From assembly GCA_038373885.1 (NCBI GenBank), contig JAWZYV010006116.1:444001-508000 (forward strand): a DNA stretch of 64,000 bases. Reading direction: 5' to 3'. This document shows positions 33,369-45,753 of the stretch, one piece after another; within the stretch, counting starts at the first letter, position 1; each line of letters begins with the position of its first letter. The notes under the pieces were generated by a model that was not told where the DNA came from, made no database searches, and saw only the letters and a list, made by a program, of their open reading frames with translations. The position numbers and the translations under genes are program-made. The stretch comes from Cheiracanthium punctorium (lineage: Eukaryota > Arthropoda > Arachnida > Araneae > Cheiracanthiidae).

Positions 33369-34616
33369 AAAATGTTCGTCCGTGCTCTAATTTCCGTAAA
33401 TATGCATCGATTTCTACGAAATTTATATATTTTACTCTTATCTACTGTACCATGTACCCTATTGAAAATGGTATTTGTAGTATTTATAGTTTTTCTACAG
33501 GAGCACTCAAAATATTCCCAATACATTGCGTTTTACAGGAGGTTATTCTTTAAAGCGTAGCATCCTACTATATAGTTACGCTGATCCCTGACTCAAGATA
33601 AAACTCATTTCCACCATTACTGCAAAAAGATTACGAAATTAAGAACTGAAAAGCCTAATAATATATCTACACCATTTGTACGATCCGCTTGAAATTTTCC
33701 ATAAATATGTATAGAAATATAGAAAATAGTATGCGCTATTTTAAAAATCTGAAAATCCACCCGTTCCCTCATTTTTAAGCGATTTTTCGCTCTTTTCAGA
33801 TCCATTTTATTTCCGAGAGTAAAAAAAGTTAATCATTTGCGTGACAAAAGTAGCTGTTGCAAGTGAGTATGACATCATATTGATGTCACAATTATCCGGA
33901 TTTTTCCTGATTTATGAGTTTAATTTTTTTTCATAAATAAGATTATTTCTTCGGGATTGCGAAGGTATATTATAGTAGTGGACACTCTCCATAGCTGCTT
34001 GCTTAGGTCTTTGGTACCCAAACTAAGTTTCAATAATGTAAACATTGGAAATTTGGTAAAGTTCAGCGATCCTAACGGTAAAGAAATAAAACATTTCCCG
34101 CCCTGACTCTTAACCAGTTTTATGTTTTTAATATTGCAACCTAGCATGTGAACGAGATTATAAACACCAGCACTCAATTTTAATATTTTGTTTCACATTT
34201 GCTAACGTGGCTACCTTAGCAACAAATGAATAAAAAAAAGGGGGGGAGGTTCTATCTTGAGATTATTAAAATACATGGAGTTCATATTTGTCAACGAAAA
34301 GTTTTCGTCTGCTACGGTGTATATTTACATTAGAAAATAACTTTGAATTGATTACTGAGTTTTTTGTGTAAAATGAATTTTAATTTTTAATATGAGTTTA
34401 ACGGTAACTTGAAACTGTGTTAAAATTTATCGATGCATGAAATAAACGTATATACTGTTTGAGTGTGATCGCCATTATAAATTAACACTTTTTAACGCTT
34501 TCTAACAAGGTTGAAAAGTGTTTATGATTTCAGTTTGTCTGTCTGTCCGTCCGTCCGTGCTCTAGCTGTCGTAAATATACATCGATTTCTATGACATTTA
34601 TGTATGTTATTGTTAT
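33369..34616. other. Spacer between duplicated blocks
   Basis: Holds block B (CGTCCGTGCTCTAATTTCCG, 33374) and its second copy at 34550-34603 (CCGTCCGTGCTCTAGCTGTC), preceded by a CTGTCTGTCCGTCC repeat. A segment at 33670-33790 (GAAATTTTCC..AAATCCACCCGTTCCC) is related to 50528-50610. No gene. Confidence 0.5.
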
Positions 34617-34938
34617 TTCTCTCTATTCTAAAAAAAAGTAAAGGCCGCTGGCGCTGTCAAAGCTTGTTGGCCTATCTCCTCCTAAACCGTGGGGATTTGA
34701 GTTTCGACTAAGGTGCCCACAGATTCGAAAAATTCCGAGGAACCTGCTAAGCTGAATTAAATTTCGAAAATCGAATTATTTTAGAAGATATTAATAAAAA
34801 ACTGAAAAAATAAACATAATGGTTGCCAGATTTGGCATAAAATCATTCATTCCTTTGCAACAAAGCGTTTCCAAGTATGTAGTATCACGTGAAATTGTCG
34901 AACATGAAGTAGAAATACACCCATTTTACGCCAAAATT
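34617..34938 (+). repeat. Direct repeat copy 2 (block A')
   Basis: Same 322-bp block as 33046-33368. Shared landmarks include AAGGTGCCCACAGATTCG, TTCCGAGGAACCTGCTAAGC and GCAAAGCGTTTCCAAGTAT. Here block B lies upstream rather than downstream. Confidence 0.85.
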
Positions 34939-35829
34939 AAAACTATATGAAATAAGTAACTCAAAATGTGTTACACAAAGTTGACAATTTTCAAATAGTA
35001 AGTTCGCTTAGACAACAGGAGTTTAGAATTAGCGATTATTCGTTTTTCCAAAACAGAATAACTAATATCTTGAAAATGAAAAATAATTAAAATGCAGATT
35101 ATTTTAAAGCCGGTTCGGTCCAGCTGGATTATTTGCTACCAGTAGAAATATTTGGCGGCGTTAACTATGCCATTATAGCAGTTATAGTACACTTTGGATA
35201 TTTGCTAGCGCGACGAGATGGTATAATTCGTGGTGCTAAGTACGCCAATCTGCAAACGATTATGTAAATGAAAATATGGATAACAGTTTTCCGGTAACCT
35301 TAAATGAACAGTAATTATAGGTTGTGAGCATGTGTCAATCGCCAAATAATGAAAAGTCGCCATTGGTGGCAAGCTATCCTATCTGTTCCGTAGCTTTTAT
35401 TAACTTTACATGTACGCAAGTCGCCAAATAATGAAAAATCGCCATGGGTGACAAATTCGCAAGGATGTCCAATAGGTTTTACATTATTAAAAATACAGCT
35501 GAAACAGATGTTCTGATTTTATTACGCTTTAGCTCCTAATTAATATAACTTTTGAATGGCAACATTAAATATCATTGTGTTTCTGAGGAGTGCAAATAAT
35601 TTTTCCAGCGATTATAAGCGGAGTCCGCACTCCAGGTGGAGAATAGCTCAGGACCCGTACAACACGGATTCCCATAACAAAATATCTTCCGTGTCATGAG
35701 GGGGAGGGGGTCTACTGTGAAGTTTAAATTTTTATGTACCAATGAACATGCAAGAACCAAGCAATGTGTAGCTCAGTAATCATTCTATCTGATCCAATCT
35801 TCGGGTTTTGTCTGTTGAAATTATGTCTT
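34939..35829. other. No gene; short tandem TCGCCAAATAATG repeat
   Basis: TCGCCAAATAATGAAAARTC followed by GCCAT.GGTG.CAA occurs at 35339 and 35421 (82 bp apart). The remainder is unremarkable. A frame on the minus strand at 35572-35760 has no recognised domain. Confidence 0.45.
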
Positions 35830-36812
35830 TTTTACGAATAAGCCTTATTAGGGGCCGAATGCCTCATACGAAAGCGAGCGTAGCGAGTCTGGGGGCCTTG
35901 GCCCCTAGTTTTTACAAAAAAACCCTCTGTTCTGGGGTTTAAATAGTTTAAAATTCGTATTCTGCAAGTCAAATAATTAAATTTTGCTTTTTGTTGCATC
36001 AAAATCGATTAACTAGAACGCAAGATATCGACTTGCATGTTTCTCCATTGGTTTCTATAGTATTTTCTAGAAATCTTGAGAAATATTGGCCCTAGGCCTT
36101 CGCTACTCCCACTTTTGGAGACTTATTTTTGGCCCCAAATTTGATGATATTTTGCCAAAAATTCGCCAGGCTTGATGGCATATCGGACATTTGGCGAAAT
36201 TTTTCCCATAGGGCCAGTAAAGTTTGTTTTACTGCATTATCATCTCATAATATCGTTATATTACTCTATTTCTCTTCTATGATGTAATCAAAAGTCCCGC
36301 TTTTTGTGGAATCTTCGGGAAATAGATTCTTCTAAAAGCTCCTTATAACTTCTGGGTCACCTATAAATGCACTCACGGCAGACCCCCCCTGTTCAGTGCG
36401 AGTTGAACGCTTCGATGAGAAACGCTGCTCAGTGCGCTGTGAATTAAATGCTACAAGCTGTGTTTGCTTGCTTTACGAGCGTTCAAGTGCTGCGTGTAAA
36501 TTCTTTATTTCCGAGTCTTGAGGGATTGCTTACGATTTCCCACGTATACTTCCACTGAATTTTTGCCTGTGGATGTGTTTTATTTTGCGTGATAAATTCA
36601 GCATCTGTAACAGGTTCTGTACTAAGCGGACTGTTAAAAGTACACTACTGTCTGATTGTGCTTGTGAATTTTGTACAGCTGATTGTTCGACGAAGTTCTA
36701 GAAACAATAAAGTTTGTGTTCCATCATGACTAGTGGACTCTTTACTAGAACTTTCTGCACCAGCTTGACTTTAGAACGACGAACCCAAGAATTAGCAGAG
36801 TATTCCGCAACA
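35830..36812 (+). mobile_element. Solo LTR, Ty3/gypsy type, with an inserted palindromic block
   Basis: It matches the solo LTR at 45754 from about 35915 (GGGGTTTAAAT...TTTTTGTTGCATCAAAATCG, CTTCTATGATGTAATCA, TTCAGTGCGAGTTGAACGCT) to ATTCCGCAACA at 36812. The conserved AACAATAAAGTTTGTGTTC near 36704 contains a polyadenylation-like AATAAA. At the 5' end, between TTTTACGAATAA and the match, lies an inserted block with GGGGCC and GCGAGCGTAGCGAG words and a partial inverted GGGGCC..GGCCCC. No internal region or second LTR, so it is a solo LTR or fragment. Confidence 0.7.
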
Positions 36813-37169
36813 TATTAATTTTGGCTTAGGTTCGTAGCTGAACCTCAAAATTTTCAAGGAGAACTTTCAAATTTATCCACAAATACGAAATCTTATTCAT
36901 ATTTTATTTTTACTTATTTCGCGGTTGGATACAGCCTCATGAGCCTTGCCCTGACTATACTCCTGTGTGGAACCAAGTAACATTTGGCAGATACTGAGTA
37001 AACCTGAATTCCATAATCGTGGACATTATTTCTTCAGCTAACTATTTTAGGAAATAATCCTTTTCTGTGCATCTTTTTATTGAAGTATATTAAGAATGCA
37101 TTAAATTGAGTGCCTTTTATTTCATCCACAGCGTTTACATGATTTTTATTAAAAATACACCCTTAAACC
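36813..37169. other. No gene seen
   Basis: AT-rich spacer between the solo LTR and the hairpin cluster. Confidence 0.4.
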
Positions 37170-37420
37170 AAAAGAGCGAAATTCGATCAGTCGGAGCGAT
37201 TTTTCGCTCCTTTCCGTACGTGAAAGTGAGCTTCTCCTTTAGGAGCGTTTTTCGATCACTGAGCGGAGCGAAATTTTCGGAGCGATTTTCGCTCCTTTTA
37301 CATTAAATAATTTCGCTCCTTTTTCATTACTTTTTAATATTAAAAGGAGCGTTTTATAGGAAACGCTCCTTTTAGGAAAATAATTTAAGATATGATTTCG
37401 CTCTTTTTCTAATTAATTTT
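37170..37420. repeat. Dense GGAGCG/CGCTCC hairpin cluster
   Basis: At least ten GAGCG or CGCTC words in 250 bp. They form clear stems at 37193-37210 (GGAGCGA..TCGCTCC), 37279-37295 (same), and 37341-37374, the last with a 14-bp perfect stem and 6-nt loop. Intervening DNA is AT-rich. Neither coding nor a simple satellite; function unknown. Confidence 0.75.
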
Positions 37421-39164
37421 TAATCTCAAAAAAGCGATTTTCTTAAAAATACTTTTATTTTTGTTTCGTTTTATTTATTTTTATTCCTGTCCTGAGCATT
37501 TGCACATTTAAAAAAGCCATTTAGTACAATGATTTTGTACCTTTTATTAAAAAAAAAAAAAAAGATGAGTCTTTGTAAAAATACTATGTGCTGAACACCT
37601 TTTCAATAAAACAATATAATTGGGATAATTTTAAGTGATATTTCATATTGATGAAAAGTACTTTGAAAATAAAATTATTTTCCGTATAGCAGCATGATTC
37701 TGCAATGTACGTCACGATTACTAATATAAAAGCGTAACTGCGTAAATTAAACACATGATTTATATTGAAATATTATTAGTAATATAATTTATAAAGTACA
37801 TACCTGCATTAATAATAAATACTTTCTTATCAATTTTAAAACAACAAAGTACATTTAAAACTGTTTGTAAGAAGAGAGAAGGGATGGTATCTGCAACAAT
37901 TTATTAAAATTTAAAAGTTAATATATGTTAGTTTAAAAAATTGAGGTAAATTACCAATTTCGAGTCGAGAGTGGATTGAGGAATTATACTAAATTTCCTT
38001 GAATTCAATTCTTTTTTATTTGAATGCTCGTGAATGACCGAAGCAAAACTTACTTTAAAAAAAGGGGGGAATAAACAAATCGGTGAATTTGTAATACACA
38101 TTACTGAATAATTATATTTTTAAAGATGTACGTGTTTACTCGCGTAATAATCGTTCAAGTTTTTGCCAATCTTTCATGGTGAAAGTCTAGGCGCTACTCT
38201 TATGCAGAGAAAATTTACAACATAAAATTGTAACTCTAAAGAATGATTATCAATCATTTTTATATCTGAATAAAAATAACTTACAGTATGTATTTCTGTT
38301 CTGTTTACGTAAAATAATCACTCTCAAAGTGTCTCAAACTGTTTAATGTAGAAGAGATAAATTAAAAAATATATAAGCCTTGTAACTCTCTATATTCAAT
38401 AGTTATACATTTTAAAACAATCCTTTAATAATTTATTTAAACAGAAGTCCTGGTGTCTTACAATAGTGTCATTTTTTTTCAATAATTCTTTAAAAAAAAT
38501 TTCTTCCAACTTATTTCTAATACAGTTTAAGCCTGAAATCTCAATAGTTACTTCATCCTTAAAGGATAGGCACCAAAAGACACTACTTACCAGTTATTTG
38601 CACAAAGTTTATGGTCCTCAATCTGTAAATATTTGAGTTTTCTATATCTATTAGTCTTCACTGACTGAATCAGTTTGAAAATTACACTAGTTCCATAATC
38701 ATGGAGAAAAAATAGATAAGGAAAGAGAAAATGACTTTCATTTCCCATTTAAAGCATTAGAACTTTAACAAAAATCAACACGATATCTTTATACTTTTAT
38801 TTGAACAAACAAAATGCATTTTACATCCATTCATTGCATAAATCCATTCATTGCAATCCCTGTGCACATCTAAGTATTACATTTCTTGAATTACTATGAC
38901 AACCATAGTAAAAAATTAGAAAAATTCTTAATAGTAAATAATTTAAAAAGTAGTTAAAGTAATAAATATTCATAAAGATCTGCTAATAAAAAAATTACAC
39001 TGGTTCCAAGCTAAAAATGAATTCCAAAAAGAAATAAATGCACTACAACTAAATTTAAAACTATATATACTACATAAGTTCTAATCTATTAAATACACTC
39101 AAAATTATCTTTTTAAAAATACAAGATATGATTTTCTATCAACTGCTATTACATTTTGGTAAAA
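37421..39164. other. No gene seen; possible 3' UTR or downstream of the minus-strand gene
   Basis: AT-rich and without recognisable repeats. If the exon at 39165-39503 is terminal, the part nearest 39164 would be its 3' UTR; AATAAA-type signals on the minus strand are common here but not decisive. Confidence 0.35.
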
Positions 39165-39503
39165 TTAATTTGTAAATATCGCATATAAAATTCTCTTTAA
39201 CAAACAAATATTTAAAAAATTTATTTGTTGAACAATAATGCTTAATTTCCGAGACAAGATATAATCAATGTTAGCTATCAAGCATATTTGATTTCTACTT
39301 CTGGGCTCTGGATATTTTACGTTGACAGCATAAAAACATTTAAACAAGTTATCAAAAGTCTTTAAAGGACATTGTATAATTTCAACTACATGTTTGTCCA
39401 AAACTAAGAGTGTATTATTGTAGTGGAATCCTTCTCCTGTACATAAAACGTACGGTCCTGTCTCAGCAATGTTTTCAACAGCCTCATCCAACGCGCCATT
39501 TCC
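39165..39503 (-). CDS. SAMD3-like protein, last visible exon
   Basis: Exon of 113 codons including the stop, after the acceptor CTTTTTTCACTTTACAG (minus strand, AG at 39504-39505). It reads GNGALDEAVENIAETGPYVL, then GEGFHYNNTLLVLDKHVVEI and LKTFDNLFKCFYAVNVKYP. A hydrophobic strand around a self-described ligand-like core and an F.AF..LF..FY.FN..YP end is the pattern I recall in C-termini of proteins annotated as SAMD3-like or related uncharacterised multicopy proteins. The extension after YP is low-complexity and may be read-through into 3' sequence or a missed donor (AGAA|GTAGAA). Function unknown. Family call moderate; exon call stronger because the splice phase matches the next exon upstream. 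Confidence 0.6.
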   Translation of the reverse strand, partial: GNGALDEAVENIAETGPYVLCTGEGFHYNNTLLVLDKHVVEIIQCPLKTFDNLFKCFYAVNVKYPEPRSRNQICLIANIDYILSRKLSIIVQQINFLNICLLKRILYAIFTN

Positions 39504-41231
39504 CTGTAAAGTGAAAAAAGATTATTTTAATATATCACAAAATATTTAAAACATTTCTTTTAATGCTGTGCGCTTCACAAAAACATCTAAATAACTATTT
39601 TGTAACTTTTGATAAGTTTTAAATGATTGTAATAATTTTACCACGATCTATCTGAATAGCACATCAGATCGGAACTTCGTCTTTTGATCTTCTGAAATTT
39701 GAACGACATACCATTTAATTAAACATAACAGCATTTTGCAATACAAACGGCAATTCTTTTAAAAATTAGTGTGTAACTCATTGCTATATTGTTTCATTAT
39801 AATAAACATTAATCTTAAAGCTGCTCACATGAATTGAATTGCTCATAATATTAATACATAAAATCAGTATCCCAAAAAAAGAAACACATTCCCCTTTTAG
39901 AAAGATAATGCACAGCACCGCTTTCTTTATATGGTGTGTGCATGGATAGGGGGGGGGGGGATGAAGTTGTTAAATAATTCCCGATAACGTTTTTCATCCT
40001 TCAAAATGTGACTTTATTAGATTTTTTTAAATTTAATTTTCTTACTTTAATGTCAACATTTAAAATTGAAAATTTTGCACAAATCTTCGGAACGTACTTT
40101 CATTTTAATTATTCCTGAACATAGAACAGCAATAAAATAACTTTGAATGAGTTCTTAAATATATCTTTGGAAAGGATTTTTCTCATACCAGATTTTTCTT
40201 TCATCATTACCCTTTCTTTAAGAGGAGACACACATCTAAGTACTTTTGCAAATTTTTATGCAATAGTTTACTTTTATTTTGATCAATAGCATAAAATCAT
40301 TAGAAAACACTTTTTTCAGATATTTTTCATTTGCTGCTATATGGTGTATAAGTATAATGCAAAGAGAGTAAATATGTATCAACAGATGAACATGATATGA
40401 AAATTCCATTAAAAATTTCTCAAATTTAAAATTCACTAACAAATTTTTTTCTTCCCTATTCCAGTTACTGTTAATAATTCTGCCAACATTGATAATGCTG
40501 ATATTTAAAAAAAAATTCGATAACAAGTATTTTAAAATCCAACTCATGCAAACAATAAAGGAAATTTATACAGTTGCCATATTTGTATGCGATATTTCAA
40601 AGGAGTTTTTAATAAATTTGCCCAATTTAGAGAAAAACAAAAACAAAGCGTACTTGAACTAAGTATCAGTCATTTTCTAAATGTAATTAAAAAGAATTGC
40701 TACATGAAAAGTACATAAAATAATATTTTATAGTAATCAGTGCACAAATTATTTTTAACTAAAGAAAAATTAACTCTTTATGAATGTAAGAAACCCTGAT
40801 ATTGATATTTTCTTTTCTTTAGCAGTTCATTATTAGTAACAATGCATTTGAAGCTTTTTAAATAAAGTAACTGCTACAGAAGTGTCGTACCGTACGTGTC
40901 TTGGGCAATTCTGAGATTTAAAAACACTCTTAAAATTCTAGCATCATTCAAAATTTTAAGTGGATCAATTAAAATATTAAACAAGAAACTATACTAAAAA
41001 TCTGTTACATTTTATAAAAAAGAAAATTTCAGGACAAGTATGACCCCTCATTTAATACATGAATTTGAAGAAAAAAAGATTTACCTAGTCTAGTTCAAGA
41101 AAGCACAGTAATATTTATTTGTAAGAAAGAAGAAATGACATTTATCAAAGTAAAATTCTGAAACTTTCTGAAGCAACTGCATTATCATTAAGCAATTAAG
41201 AAATAAAATATATGTTACTGTATATATTCAC
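39504..41231 (-). other. Predicted intron
   Basis: 1728 bp between phase-0 exons, with donor GTGAAT and acceptor TTTACAG on the minus strand. AT-rich and without coding. Contains a 12-G run near 39950. The frame at 40236-40547 (minus) looks spurious. Confidence 0.5.
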
Positions 41232-41384
41232 TCTCAAATAATCTAGTTCTTCAGAAAAGCTCTTTTTATATCTGCCTGCTTCTGGAAACGTACTTATAGA
41301 TGCGAGGAGTATAAAAAAGAAAGGGAAAAGTCCGAGAAAATTTCCAGCATCATCCGGGAATATTTTAAGGAATTCTGCATTAAT
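41232..41384 (-). CDS. SAMD3-like protein, internal exon
   Basis: A 51-codon exon bounded on the minus strand by the acceptor ATTTCAG (AG at 41385-41386) and the donor TTGAGA|GTGAAT. It reads INAEFLKIFPDDAGNFLGLF, then ILLASISTFPEAGRYKKSF and SEELDYLR. It joins in phase 0 to the next exon, which starts GNGALDEAV. The same order, an LN-x-L-FP segment followed by a hydrophobic stretch, is known from SAMD3-like proteins (from memory, unchecked). Upstream exons, including any SAM domain, were not found in the window. It could be a single-copy host gene or one of many transposon-linked copies. Confidence 0.55.
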
Positions 41385-43649
41385 CTGAAATATGTATAAG
41401 TATATATAAGTACAAAAAATACAGTCATGTTAAAAAGGATATTTGACCTAATACAATAATGCAATTTAATATTTTTTTCGGAAAGGTTAATTTAAAAAAG
41501 GCTTCTTTTATCCGGGATTTGCTGCACATGCAATGCAGCCAGAACTCAGCTTCAGAGGAGCCCCAAATCAAAAGTAGCTTTACATGTTTTTCATCTTGAT
41601 AAAGGGAGAGATTTCAAAAAATTTCTTTAAATTATATAAGCTGACTACTAGCATTGTTACCAAAATATTTATTTATACTTAATAATTAAGATATTACTTT
41701 ATGTTACTGTTTTCATAACTAACTACACTGAAGCTATTAACTATATTCTTAAAGAACTCCCGAGAGCACAGATTATATAATTTATAAAGTATCTATAATT
41801 TATCAAAAGTTTCAGTATTATCTCCAATAGAGGATTATTTTAGGCTGTAAATCGTTATTTTAAATACATGCTAACAAACAAGGAAGAGATCGACCCCCCC
41901 TCCAGATTTAGCATGCACATTCAAGGCTGTTTACATTTGAACCTGAACTCAAAGCTTTACTCTCCTTCCCTCGGACAAAGACGGGATGTGTGTGTGTGTG
42001 GGGGGGGGGGGGCTCTGAGTTTATATAACTTACTATGTGGCTAATTATAAAACTACAATTAGAAAAACGACCTGTTTCAGCTGATATTGCGTTCTTTTTT
42101 TAATTAGAGAAATTTTCTTTCTATGTGCAAAAGTACTTTTTTATGAGTGACTACGTGCAAAAGCACTTTCTGTTAAGTTAAAAACTATAAAAGCAGTCAT
42201 AACTGAAAAAATAGATGTTTCACGGGAAACTTCAAGTTACATAGTTTAAACTAATAATTTTAAAGTCTACATTAAATTATTAATATTTTACTGAATAAAT
42301 TTACTGATTTAAAAGTGATTTTATCTATTTATACCATAAAGTTTATGCAGTAGCACAAATTTCAATTAAATGCTGTGAAAGTTATCTTTTAATACTAAAT
42401 ATGAAATTTTTCATGGTAATGGTAAAATTCATTTTAACATAAATAGTGAATTTTAAAATTTATACTACTAACATTACGAATCGTATACCACACAAGTTAT
42501 ACTAAATAACATAAAATGGCATTTTGTAGAAAGAAACAATTGTTAACACAAATAAAATTTAATACACAGGCAGAATTAGACAAAAACCAGAAAACATTAC
42601 TGTTCAATAATCAATAAAATCAAGCACATACATACTTTTAGATATTATCTAATAATACAGCTTTAATATTTGATATTTAGCAATTATAGTGCAGAGTTTA
42701 AGAATTATCGCACTTTTAAGGCACAAAACATAAACCATATTAAAATGAAAAGGAAATTTAAAAAGGAAATATTTTCATTAATGCTGAAATTAATTATTTT
42801 CACTATACCAAATATTCAAATTTAAATTCTTATTATAAACCTCAAAATTTATGACACCTCTAAAGGTATGGTCTGTGTAGTGCAATGAAACTTCTTAAAA
42901 CAAACTTTTATTCACAGGTGTGAACTTATTACAGTTTTCAGAGTGTGACTTCTAGTTCCTTAACCTAGAATTTAGAGCTTAATATAAGCTATATGTTTAT
43001 GTAGCTAACTATTTATCCTGGGATCCATTTTATGTGTATAAATATGCTACTATTGCCCCAATCTCACCAAAATTTTTGAAATCTATATCTATACAATAAT
43101 TATATAGATAAACTAATATTAAAGTAAGGGGAGAATAATGATCAAGAATAATTTTTACCCAAACTGGCAAAAAGTCTCATTACTGTTGCAATTAGGTTAA
43201 ACAACAACATATTAAAACATACCATATTAGTTTACACCAAATATATATTGATATTAATTAAAATTATCTCAAAATAATAAATTCTTTGTAATTAATTCTT
43301 AGCTGCAGTTGTTTTACTATTAAATCTCTTTTCAAGCTTTACAATGGCTACTCTTAAATGATAAGCAATTTTCCTTTATAAAAATATATAAAACAGTGGA
43401 TGTATATACACACATATATTTGAAGCATACAATTCAAGCTTTTTTTTAGAATAATTTCTAAATAATCTTAGAATAATTTCTTTTAGAATAAATTCTAAAA
43501 TTTAGAATTAAAATAATTATTAAATTTAAAATAAGTATTGTTGATGTTTGGATGAAGGATTTTTTTTTTAACTCTCGAATGGATAATCTTTAACAATATA
43601 ATTTCTTCAGATTTACATGCAATAAAACAAATGTACTTTGGATGAATAC
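41385..43649. other. No gene seen; possible upstream intron
   Basis: AT-rich. A GT microsatellite passes into 13 G at about 41987-42012. No further exon of the minus-strand gene was recognised here. Confidence 0.4.
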
Positions 43650-45000
43650 ATACATCAATTAAATATCTTTCTAAATTTTTCTGTATCCTGATAATTAGGG
43701 AATACATGTCACGGATTTGTTCAGAGTGGAACTAAGTCATTTAACATGTATTTCAGAATGTGTGTGCATAGGTAAAATATTATTTATATCATATAAGTAT
43801 AATTCAGATTCATACTATAGAAGGAATATAGAAGGATTTATCAAAACATAAATTTTTTGTGCCTAGATAAAATAAATATTGCAAATAATAAATTATCTTT
43901 TTCCAAAATGCCAAAACATTTAATTGAGAGTAAGTTTGAAATTTCACATATCATACAAATTCAATAAATAAATTTTATTATGTCATATATAATATCATAT
44001 AAGTATAATTCAGATTCATAGTGTCTAGAAGGATTTATCAAAACACAATTTTTTTCTGCTTAGATAAATTAAATATTGCAAATAATAAATTATGTTTTTC
44101 CAAAATGCCAAAATATTTAATTGAGAGTAAGTTTGAAAATACACATATCACACAAATTAAATAAATAAATTTATATTAATTAAATATCTTTCTAAATTTT
44201 TCTCTTTGTTGATAATTATGAAATAAATGTCATGGATATGATCAGAGTGGAACTAAGATATTTAACATATTTGCACAATGTGTGTGCATAGATAAAATAT
44301 TATTTATATCATATTTAAAAAGTGTAATTCAGGTTCATACTGTCTTTAGAAGGATTTATCAAAACACAAATGTTTTGTGATCACAGATAAATTAAATATT
44401 GGAAATTATAAATTTTCTTTGTCCAAAGTGCACTTCAAAATCATTTAATTGTAAGTTAGTTTAAAAATACACATTTTATACAAATTGAATAAATATATCT
44501 ACATTGATCTTTCTGAATTTTTCTGTATGTTGATAATTATGAAATAAATTTCAGGGATATGTTGAGAGTGGAACTAAGCCATTAAACATATGTTTTGCAG
44601 AATGTGTGTGAATACGTAAAATATTACTTATATCATATTTAATAAGTATAATTCAGATTCATACTGTCTTCAGAAGGATTTACTGAAACACAAGTTTTTT
44701 GTGCCTAGATAAATTAAATATTGCAAGTTATAAATTTTCTTTTTCCAAAATGCCTAAACATTAAATTGAAAGTAAGTTTAGAAATACACATATCATGCAA
44801 ACTAAATATATTTATATTAATTAAATATCTTTCTAATTTTTTTTAATATGTTGATATTTATGAAAGAAATGTCAGGCATTAATGTTCAAAGAGGAACTAA
44901 GCCGTTTAACATACGTTTTGCAGAATGTGTGTGCATAGATAAAATATCATTTATATCATATTTAATAATTATAATTCAGATTCATGCTGTCTTTAGAAGG
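43650..45000. repeat. Tandem array, period about 322 bp
   Basis: The anchor TAATTCAGRTTCATAC recurs near 43800, 44007, 44326, 44650 and 44972; the anchor GAGTGGAACTAAG near 43724, 44244, 44564 and (as GAGGAACTAAG) 44889. Spacing is about 320-325 bp except the second copy, which is truncated to about 205 bp. Units also share TTAAATATTGCAAATAATAA and CCAAAATGCC. Divergence between units is moderate. This looks like a small AT-rich satellite block; no open frames survive across it. Confidence 0.9.
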
Positions 45001-45753
45001 ACTTAAGAAAAATCACAAGAGAGATAAAACACAGGAAACGAGAGACTGGCTTGGTCTTTGGGAATAAACTTCAAACGGTAACATAAGATTTTTTAATAGA
45101 AAATTGAAAAGGACAGACAGCTTTACAGCTTTTGGGTAACTTCTTCTTCAATACCGCTATCCAATAAAATAATGTTAAGATCTTCTTTACGTATCCATTG
45201 TTTTTTTTATAAAACACAGACACGATAACAGTGGAAAAAAAGCCCGCTCTATGACATACCAGGGTCGAAAAGATAAGGCGCTAAAACGTATTGACCAATC
45301 AGAATATCTCCCGTTCCTAGCGAAAAGAACAACTAATTTTCACTCAAAGACGATCGAACGTTATCAGTATTTTGGGAAACAGGAAGCAGGACGTGGAATT
45401 CGCGGAAAACGAATACATACAGAGCGTTTTTGCGTAAATACCAGTGGATTTCGATGCAAATACATCGAATCCATGAATTTTTCCTTTCACTCCAACTTTG
45501 ATTACTTTTTTCGCTCACTTGGATTAAGCGTGTATACAGGTACTTTTGTACTAACCGCAATTTCCCCCACCATGGAGGAAAGTGGGAGTATCGATACTTG
45601 CCTAACAAAAAATGACACTGTATAAAAGTATTTCGATATCATTAAAAAATAATGTTATATTTTCAATCTATAGAAGTCCATTGTATGTAATATACATCAA
45701 TAATTTGATTATCATAAATTTAAGCGCTTGATTTTAGGACCTTTAAAAAATAT
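45001..45753. other. No gene certain; GC-richer block with overlapping frames
   Basis: 45240-45625 has open frames on both strands (124 and 91 codons) over the same DNA and a CCAATCAGAATAT word, but neither translation shows a family or domain. Possible unclassified transposon or promoter fragment. Confidence 0.35.

Noticed and set aside
43650..45000. CRISPR array
   Set aside because: Units are about 322 bp, AT-rich and diverged throughout, with no short repeat-spacer alternation; the genome is eukaryotic.
45251..45625. 124-codon plus-strand frame with an overlapping 91-codon minus-strand frame
   Set aside because: Both strands open over the same DNA and neither product is recognisable; likely a composition effect.
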